From positions 2,277,713 to 2,341,712 of the forward strand of contig OZ025221.1 in the NCBI GenBank assembly GCA_964019055.1: 64,000 nt of DNA, written 5' to 3'. Below, one piece after another: positions 44,346 through 55,000 of the stretch (the stretch's first letter is position 1; each line of letters starts with the position of its first letter). Position numbers and translations under genes: made by a program. The notes beneath the pieces were generated by a model. It did no database searches. It saw nothing but the letters and a program-made list of their open reading frames with translations, and was not told where the DNA came from. Source of the stretch: Anthopleura xanthogrammica. Its lineage: Eukaryota; Cnidaria; Anthozoa; Actiniaria; Actiniidae.

Positions 44346-47300
44346 ATGCCAGCACTCGTGGCTTTTAATCGTCGTTGGCAGATTGGGAGTGACGATTTGG
44401 TATTTGTTTTCGCTGGAGGTTTAATTGCAAGGGTCGTCTGGTAAGCTTGATTACGATTGTATATCTCACTAAAACCTAAATGGCTTACAATTAAATTAGA
44501 AGTTTTAATCAATATAAGATGGATGATAAGTTCTTTTTACAAATGCAAATAAACTCATTTATTGAATTGAAATGCAAATACCTTATGTTATGTTATGCCT
44601 ATATTTGTATGTGGATATTTTTAACGACATTTAAGTGTAAAATGCTCTTCTCTGAAAACCTTGACTAATTTTCATGATAGATGTAAAGTTTTAAAGAAGC
44701 CATGTTTGTTTTCTTGGACATTTTGGTGGATGCACATCATCTAGCTAGCTACTAGCTATAGGCAAATCTTTGTTTACTATATTTCGTTTGCTCATTATAA
44801 TTAGCATACGGTTTTAAAGTCCAGAAAATTACAAACTGAACCCAAAACTTAAAAGATCTTATTAATATAAGTAATCTACGAAATTTTTAGCTCTTTACAT
44901 GCTATACTTTCCGAAATATAAGCTTTCAAATTACTGGGTGGCAAAAACGCTTATGCATGAGCCCATTCATTCTCTGTAAAATTTAGAGATTTTTAAACCC
45001 ACTTCACGCTAAATCTATTTCATGTGTCATGCTAAAGTTTTAAAAATAAGCTAATTTTATCATGCTCTTTCGATATTCAGAACAGATTTGATGTAAATTT
45101 GGCTAAAAAGTGAAATTCATATGCTAATGAATGAAATGAAGCAAAACGTAAACAATCGTAGAATAGCATGTGGTTCAGCAGAAACTAATAATAATTCATC
45201 TTTAACAGGGTTGCAGTATTATGCACTATATTTGGTGTCTATCACAGCCAAATTAGTTTATGTGAAGCAAGCTTTGCTCTGCAGTCATTCTTCATCGGCG
45301 TTATCACCCTAACCATCATTGTCATATTAAATGAGATTGCAATCATCTGGATGAGTATGCAGGGGAGTGTAATCAACACAAGACCAAGACGGCACATCCC
45401 TATCTTGCTGTATATTCAACTTGCCTTGTATGTACCCGAGACTTGTCTGTCCATACTTGGTATCTACTGGGCTTTTTATGACAGCAAAGGATGTGATAAT
45501 GGTCTTACTATACCAGTGAAAATCACAGTTGTGCTTCAGTGGGGCATATTCTTGACAGTCTTAGCTGTGGCCATTGTGTTTTTTGATCCATTGGGATCAA
45601 CTCATATCACTGGTGGAGCACATGACATAGCTCTCCAGGAAAAAACCACCAAGGTAATATTAATAATATTTTTGGTTTATGGGGATCCCTACCATGAGTT
45701 CCCAAGGCTATGTCACTCCAATGCTTTCCATTTGTAGGTTTTTTTTTAGGTATATTTATTTACAAGACCCATGACTGGGAAGCGCTTTAAAGAGGCAGAG
45801 AGCCTCTAGCTGGAATTCAGGTTAAGGGACCCTAAACATTTTTATTTTTTTGTTTTGGGAAGCACTTGTGGCATACTGGTGAGAGTGCATGCCTCACCAA
45901 TGCAACCCGGGTTTGAGTCCTGCTGGGCTCGATGTCGTATATAGTTGAGTTGCTTATTGGTTCTCTCCTGTGCTTCAAGGATTTTTCTCCAGGTTCTCCG
46001 GTTTTTCTTCCCTCCACAAAATCAACTTCTAAACTCCAATTGGAATCAAGTGGAAAAAGAATCACTCTGTGATTTATATTTCATATATTTTCATTGTTAG
46101 TTGTTACTTTGTTTATGGGGCTCCCTCATGATAGTTAAGTTTCTTGCTTTTTCCTTTTCAAATTTAGTGGGGAGGTGTGGTACCCATTATCCTGGATTTC
46201 ATAGACCTTTTCTAAGGTAGGGAACATGGTGCATTGTGGTCTAGCTTGGGTACAAAACATCTTTGGTTCACCACGCCTTAAATGGTGTTATTTGTACTGA
46301 TTCAGAAGCATTAATAATAGGCAAGCACTTTCAACGCTACACAACCCATGCTGTTTTGACCTTGTTCCTGTAGGTATGGGAGCGCCGCTGCAAGATGCTG
46401 TGTTGCTGTTTTGCTGGGCGTGATGAAGACTATATGGATGCCATTTCTGGTATTGCCAACATGTTTGCATCAGAGCTGCATGGCATAGATGCTGTACCTT
46501 CTGATGTCGCTGTAGGCTTGATACTGCTACAAGAACAGCAGGATGAAGCTGAAAGACAAAAAATGCAAGATGGCCAGGTATTCTCATCTAAATAAGCTCT
46601 TTTTTGATTCAGTAAATTTATAAAATGTATAATATACAGCTGCATTCCTTGGCTTCAGGTTTCTTCTTCTTCTTTATCATCTTCTTCTTTATCTTTAACA
46701 CCCAATTATCTGGTCTTACCAAGCAAACATTGGGTGGTTAAAGCCTTGGCCAACCATATTCAGATCCAAATTTCCTTTTAGAGAATGTTTGTAAAATTCA
46801 TCAGCAGTCATGTTGATGTTCTTCAACACTTGAGCTGTTCTAATGTGATCATCAGCCTTCCTCTCTTAATGTTGTTGCTGTCATTAAAGAGGAGTCTCGT
46901 CATCAGGGTGCTGTTCGACTGACAGGCCGTTTAGCATCATTTAAGGGCAAACCATTTGCGAAAAAGTGTGACATTGAATTGTAATGACTAAAAGAATGTG
47001 TTATAAATTATTATTAATTATTACTTATTTTATTCAAATTAGCATGTTATATATTATTATCAAATGAGCAATTATTTTATATTTAATTAATTAGTTCTTT
47101 GTGTTTTCTTTTCCAAGGCTATTACTCAAGGCATACCAGTTGATTTATCAGATCAAGTGAGTGATTTTAAATCTTATTTGAAGTTTTGAAGTTTGATGTT
47201 TGAAGTTTATTGAAAAGTAAATTACATGGGAGCAGCGTGAGCTAGCTGAATAGCGTAATTATTATATTTACAAATAGATAGAATCTAAATAAGAATGACT

Positions 47301-50300
47301 CATAAGTGATAGATAAAACATGAGCGGGAGACCTTTATGGGGATTTAAAATATCTCACTTATCGAAGGTTTAGGATAGTTAGGTCATGTGTTACTTAAAT
47401 TTTACTTAAATTTTCAAGATAAAAGCACTTTTCGCCGAGAAAATCTTAGTTAAAGTTGTATGCAAATGCCGATTTAAAAACTCGGTCATGGTTGTGATTT
47501 TCTATTGTATTTGGCCTTATGAATATTAATGAATTTGATAATCTCATTAACAGATGTATCCAGAGTATAAAACTACGCTAAATGACAATAAGTTATAGAT
47601 TATGAAGATAAAAGATGCGTTAGATTAAACATATGCCTATGTCTTACGTTATACTTGACCATATGCCTAGGCCAGTAGAGTTTAGTTTTATTTCACATGT
47701 GTCTAAATTTGATATCCAGACTAAATGAGCAGAGATTCTTGTTTACTGTGATGTGATTGGCTGATTAATGCAATTGGGCTGTCACTATTGAAAGTCTATT
47801 CAATCTTCATCCTCTGGGTACTGTATGCCTGGGGGGGACTCCCTTATAAAAGGGGGTTGGGGTCCTCGTCAGAAATTTTGAAAATGACCGCTAAAAGGGA
47901 CCTGTATTTTGAGATTCTCGTCATTATCACCCTAAGCGAGACCAAAACAGTGATTTCAAACCCTAAAAGGGACGATGAGGACCCCTGCCCCCTTTTATAA
48001 TGGAAACCCCTCCCCCCCCCCCCCCCTGGGACTGTATGTTTGCTATGAATTGTTTATTCTGAGGCTTTCTAATGTTCACTATTTTTTTTTCTTAGAGCCA
48101 GAAGAAGCTTCTAGTGGATGCAGCATATTTCTTGAAGTATTCATTGGGTTCCTACGGCTGGCCCATGTATGTGTTCATGAATCCATGCTGCGGAGCTTTC
48201 CATTTCTGTGGCAAAGTCAGGTAATCAAATAAGAATATTTTATATTTTGACAATTGACTATTCTTTTACATTTTACTTGCACATGACATGTGACTGGCAC
48301 ATGAAGCATGACTGATACATGACACATGACTGGCACATGACATTTGACTGGCACATGATCAATGCATGACTTGCATATGACGCGTGACTAGTACATGATG
48401 CGTGACTGGCACATAACGTAATTATAATATTATAACATATTGATATTAATACTCGTTTTTCTATATTATTTAGGTGTTGTTCTTGTCTTGGTGCAGGCAA
48501 TATCAATAACATCAAGGATAACTGCTGTATGTGTAACACAGCTGCTATCCATCTTCAGTCATCCTTGCCTGAAAGAGACCTGTTCTACTGCACCTATCAC
48601 AACAAAGTTAGTCCAGTCAAATGTTTGCTCCTTAAAATACATTCGCCCTTGCACAGTCTATGCAACAGCTTCCTAATCACAAACCAACCAACACTGAGTT
48701 TTTGGGCATAAGAGTTGTCATTGGCGTTAGTTAAAGCACAGGTAGCCCAAGCTGGGTTTCTGTGGTGTCATATTATAAGAAAATGTATGGGGAATTATAA
48801 AAAAAGGTAGCTTGGGCTACCTGTGGTTAAAGCTAAGGAATTCTTGGAAGCTGTAATAGGCCATTGGCACTAACCGGTCACGTGACACTACCCGGTCACG
48901 TGACACTACCCACTTCAAACAACCAGTTTTTTGATCATGTGAAGTTCGACGTTTGTTCTTAATCCTGACCTTTGCAGCAGCGGCCGATTATTTTTTTTAC
49001 AAAATACAAAATACAAATGCCTTTTAAAATATTTATGATTTATAGTTTATGATGTATCCAAACCACAATTTTTTTGGGGGAAGGGGGAAATAAGTGGGGG
49101 CCAGTACCCCCCACGCTTCCGCCGCCCCTGCTTTGTCATTCTTACAGAATCTGTTTTTTTCCTTAGCTGTATGAAATACCGTTCTACGTTGCACTAGATG
49201 ACAAGGTCAAAGCTGTGGTGATATCGATAAGAGGAACCCTTTCAATGAGGGTATGTATGTATGGAGAATACATATTTGTACCTCTTATTAACCGAGTTCG
49301 AGGTCCGTATCGTAGTTTTTCCCACTGCCTTATAACCCAAGAGCGTAGCGCGCGGGCCATAAAAAAGTGGAAAAAACAAGGATCTATAACTTACGGTATT
49401 TTTAATAGGATTCTTTCTGGCTGGCAGCACATGCTGGTCAGTGTTTGGCCACCATTTAGAGCAGATATTGAGATTCAAAGACTTTGATCAGCTGATTGAA
49501 ACGCAGCAATAGTCCCCTTCACACTTCCCTGTGCCATCTGGAGAGGTAGCCGTGCCTTTGTATCGAAGTGAGACGTGAAGTGACCTTTTAATGATAGAGA
49601 CTGTTTTTCACGTGTCTCAGTCATGGCAAGGTCACCTCATGTCACGCTTCGATGCAAAGGCACGGCTACGTTTCAAGATGGCGCAGGGAACTGTTAAGGA
49701 GACTACTGAATTTACCTTATCAGGAGAGTGGGAATCCTAACTTGTTTTTAGTATTGAGTGCGAATCGTGCAATAGCCAATCTCTGGAAATAACAGCTAAT
49801 TTACTATCATTACAGGACACGATAACTGACCTCACAGGACATGGAGAGAGGATTGATATTGAAGGCCTAGAGGATGGCATGGCGCACAAGGTTGGACAAT
49901 CTCATTAGATAGTTCTATGAACTAAATAGAGATTATCACATGTTAAGAGCCTGATATCGTTTTTATTCACGAGTTTCCCGTCATATCGCGAACAAGCGAG
50001 TCCGCGAGTGAGTGAGCGATATGATACGGAAAACGAATGAATAAAAATGATATCAGCTCTTAACATGTAATAATTTGTTTATTACACATTATGGGTCGAT
50101 TATATATTATTATTTATTATATCCACTTTGAAATCACTAGCAAATCCCGTAATCTGATTGGCTCTCAGTAGATTGATTCAAGCACGAATCGCACTATTTT
50201 GAGTCCAAACAACACTAGAAAAGGTAACCAATCAGATTACAGGATTGTATGTAATCAGCCAATCAGATTACAGCAAATAAGGAACATAAAATGTAGCTTT

Positions 50301-51808
50301 TTTCAAGTTTGACTGGAATTTCTTGTTACAAAAAGAAACAAAATACCGGCTATTTGTGAATAAATACTTTTGTATTTATCACAAATTTAGTGTCTATCTA
50401 TTATGATTTCAAAATGGATATAATAAAGTGATAATTGAACTTCGTGTCGTGCAATTTTGGTCTGATATCAAACTTGCGATTACAAATCACACTCCCGCTA
50501 CGCGGTCGTGTGATTTTGTTATCGCGCGTTTGATATCAGACCAAATTGCACTCCACTTAGTTCAATTACCATTATATATCGCGAGATCTTATTGGACAGT
50601 TTGCCGTGAAGTGATATCGTATCACTTCACTGATATGGTTTTTATTCACGGCTTTATTTCACGGATATCGACCCTAAATGTGTAATAAATAGAGGATATT
50701 ACATGGTCGCGCGGAGATACGAATCTTTGAGAGTTAATATCAGCACAAGAAGATAAAATTCGTATCTCCAAGCGGCCATGTAATGTTCTGTTTATTATAT
50801 GAAATCTTCAATGAAAAATAATGGAGAATTTGACTTTGGTCGAAATTTGACACCACCAGTGTTGATATAAATCGTATCCCCACTGGCCACTGGTGGGAGT
50901 GGGGATATCAATTTTATCATTTTGATGTCACTCAATATCACACTCTATTTCATATAATAAATAGAGATTATCTCATGTTAAGAGTTTGATATCGTTTTTA
51001 TTCACGAGTTTCCCGTCATATCGCGAACAAGCGAGTCCGCGAGCAAGTGAGCGAAATAATAAGGAAAACGAGTGAATAAAAACGATATCATGAAGCCTCT
51101 TAGCATGTAAAAAATTGTTTGTTACACATTTAGGGTCAATACATAACACACAAGAAATTTTTTTATTGTCATAAATATCAGTTTACCGTTTACCGTGAAG
51201 TGATATCACTTCACTGATATGGTTTTTATTCACGGCCTTACAATCAAATACCGTACTCGAACGATTTATTTGAATGATGGTAGTCTCCTGTCAATACCCC
51301 CTTCACAGTTCCCTGTGCCATCTTGTAAGGTAGCCGTGCCTTTGTATCGAAGCGAGACAAACGGTGAGCTTGCAATGATAGAGACATGTGAATAATTGTC
51401 CAAGGTGTTAAAAAAGGTCTCTATCATTGCAAGGTCACCGTTCGTCTCGCTTCGATGTAAAGGCACGGCTACCTTTCAAGATGGCGCAGGGAACTGTGAA
51501 GGAGACTATTGACCTGTTGCCACATTTGTCTCGATCAGCACATAGCAATGAATACAGTGAAAAGTGAAAAAATTCAAAATCAAATATTTCTAGCCTTCTA
51601 ATAATTGTTTTGTTGTCTTCCAGGGTATGTTCTTGAGTGCGCAGTACATCAAGAATGAATTGATTAACAAAGGCATATTACAGGGTGCTTTTGACGAGGC
51701 AGAACATCGGGTAAGATACTGATGTCCTAAGGGTTGCTATATTTGTTGTTGCTGGCCGTTATTGCTATTGTTGCTGCTGCTGTTGTTGTTGTTGCTAAGG
51801 TTGCTGCC

Positions 51809-51848
<40 letters not shown>

Positions 51849-51853
51849 CTAAG

Positions 51854-51887
<34 letters not shown>

Positions 51888-51981
51888 CTGCTGCTGTTGT
51901 TGTTGTTGCTAAGGTTGCTGCCGTTGTTGTTGCTGCTGCTGCTGTTGTTGCTAAGGTTGCTGCTGTTGTTGCTGCTGTGGT

Positions 51982-52019
<38 letters not shown>

Positions 52020-55000
52020 TTTCTAAGGTTGCTGCTGCTGTTGTTTTTGCTGTGGTTGTTGCCTCTGCTGCTGTTGTTGTTGTTGCTGCTGTTGTTAATT
52101 TTGTTGTTGCTGCTGTTATTGCTGTTGTTGTTGTTGCTGCTGTTGTTGTTATTGCTGTTGTTGTTGTTGCTGCTGCTGTTTCTGCTGCGTCTGTATTTTT
52201 TATTGTTAGTGTTTCTCCCCCTCATTGTTCCATATTTTACAGACACAGGATGATATGTTTAACTGTATTATTCATATTTATTTATAGGGTAGCAACTACC
52301 GTCTGATCGTCGTAGGTCATTCACTAGGTGCTGGAACTGCATCTGTTCTGTCCATCTTACTAAAGCCACTTTACCCTGATCTACAGTGCTTTGCATATTC
52401 TAATCCAAGTGTGTTGAAGTAAGGCATCCCATCTCGTTTTCTTGAGCCCTTTTATTGATAAAGGCGCGCAAATACGAGCAACAAAATCGTGCAACTTGTC
52501 GCGCAACATTGTTGCGTTGCAAGTCACAGAGTGAACGTGGGTTGTATTGCAACAACAACATTTTGTTGTACCAAATCGAATCTCTTCCTACTCTCTGCAA
52601 CAAAGAAAATTTGTTGCGCACGGGAGAAGGGGGGGGGGGGGTGGTAATACGAGCAACATTCACTTGCAACGCAACAATGTTGCACGATTTTGTTACTCGT
52701 ATTTCAGCACCTTAGAGAAGTAGAACAACACTTTCCTTACTTCATTCAGACCATAAGCAACATCTACACAAGCATTTTTCCTTGACAAGTATATCCTTCA
52801 GTTGCTAATTTTCTTTGCTCGTGTAGACGATCAGAAAGTTTTCTTTGACAATTTTCTATTGTCGAGGTTTTCATGCTTGTGTAGATGATGAACAAGTTAT
52901 AGACCTTTGTAACTTAATAGACCTCATCGGCTTCGGTGTAATGTTGTCCCATTTCAGACCACGTGTCATTCCCCAGAGTATCATTTCATTGTTTAACGGT
53001 TGCGCATGAGAAGATACATGAATATGGATACAACTCAAACAAAGAATCTTAATTTCAAGAGAATGACACGTGGTCTGAAATGGGACAACATTACCCCAAG
53101 CCGATGAGGTCTATTATAAAGACGCAACACTCAAATGAAGAAATATTTCACCATTCAACTATTCACCATTCATTTAGAATCAATGGTGAAAGTATTGTCT
53201 CAGGGGTTAAGTGTACAATATATTTGGTATTGTTTTTATAGCGAGTCAGCTACAGTCCACTGTGAAGACTACGTGATGTCCGTGGTTATCGGCAAAGACG
53301 TGGTGCCTAGGTAATGAATATCTGTTTATCCGTCCCATCCATCCATCCATTCATCCATCCATTCATCCATCCACCTATCCGTTCATCCATCCATCCATCC
53401 ATCCATCCATCCATCCATCCATCCATCCATCCATCCATCCATCCATCCATCCATCCATCCATCCACCCACCCACCCATCCATCCATCCATCCATCCATCC
53501 ATCCATCCATCCATCCATCCATCCACCCATCCATCCATCCATCCATCCGTTCATCCATCCATCCCATCAATCTCATCCATCCATTTTTCCATTTTTCCTT
53601 GCCTCGGCGATTTTGGGGTTCTTTTTTCATTTCTCCTTTTTTTTTTTTTTGTTGCTTCTGCGCAATTTTGGGTATTTCAGCCCCCCCCCCCCCCCCCCCC
53701 ATTTTCAGTTCCGCCTGCCCCTGCATCCCATCTTTCTATTCTTCCATGCATGCATGCATCCATCTTTCTTTGTTTGTTTAACCTAAAATACTTATTTCCT
53801 TTCAGAATGAGTGTCAAAAACCTCAGGACTTTGGTTCAAGACTTAGAAAATGTCATCATTAACTGTAACTTGCCTAAGGTAGAAATGAATATTTGCCTTA
53901 AAGTTTATTTTAGACTGCATATCGTACGGTGTACGTACTGTAGTCAGTACCGTACGTTTCTCACTCATACGATAATCATTCTGATCGGAAGCCATTTCAA
54001 TGTTACGGCACGTCGTACCGTGTACGTGCTGTAAGTCAGTACCGTACGTTTCCCACTCATACGATAACCATTCTTATGGGAAGCCATTTCAATGTTTCCG
54101 CATGTCGTACCGTGTATGTGCTGTAAGTCAGTACTGTACGTTTCCCACTCATACGATAACCATTCTTATGGGAAGCCATTTCAATGTTTCCGCATGTCGT
54201 ACCGTGTATGTGCTGTACGTCAGTACCGTACGTTTCCTACTCATAAGATAACCATTCTTATGGGAAGCCATTTCAGTGTTACAGCATGTCGTACCGTGTA
54301 CGTGCTGTAAGTCAGTACCGTACGTTTCCCACTCATACGATAACCATTCTTATAATAAGCCATTTCAATGTTACGGCATGTTGTACCGTGTACGTTTCCA
54401 CTCATAAGATAACCATTCTTATGGGAAGCCGTTTCAGTGTTACAGCATGTCGTACCGTGTACGTGCTGTAAGTCAGTACCGTACGTTTCCCACTCATACG
54501 ATAACCATTCTTATAATAAGCCATTTCAATGTTACGGCATGTTGTACCGTGTACGTTTCCACTCATAAGATAACCATTCTTATGGGAAGCCATTTCAGTG
54601 TTACAGCATGTCGTACCGTGTACGTGCTGTAAGTCAGTACCGTACGTTTCCCACTCATACGATAACCATTCTTATAATAAGCCATTTCAATGTTACGGCA
54701 TGTTGTACCGTGTACGTTTCCACTCATAAGATAACCATTCTTATGGGAAGCCATTTCAGTGTTACAGCATGTCGTACCGTGTACGTGCTGTAAGTCAGTA
54801 CCGTACGTTTCCCACTCGATAACCATTCTTATGATGTTGGTTTTTAGTACCGCATCCTGATGACTGGCTGCTGGCGAGCACTTTGCTTCTTCCTCGGAGG
54901 CAACAAGAGTCGTAAAGGTGACCCTAAAATATTATCTCCTAATATTTCTCCTCGTATTGACCAAATCTCACAACCCAACATAACGGAACCTTTGTTAGGT

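Noticed and set aside
50428..50685. 85-codon protein duplicated at 58214-58504
   Set aside because: Both frames run through the family C hairpin; identity reflects the repeat, and one arm is simply the inverse of the other.
51734..52306. 190-codon Val/Ala-rich frame and Leu-rich and Ser/Asn-rich companions
   Set aside because: They lie in DAGLB intron 9 on a GCT/GTT array, and exons 9 and 10 join without them in the family frame.
53307..53781. Trp-Met-Asp-Gly and Ile-His-Pro-Ser repeat proteins
   Set aside because: Translation of the ATCC tetranucleotide array in DAGLB intron 11.
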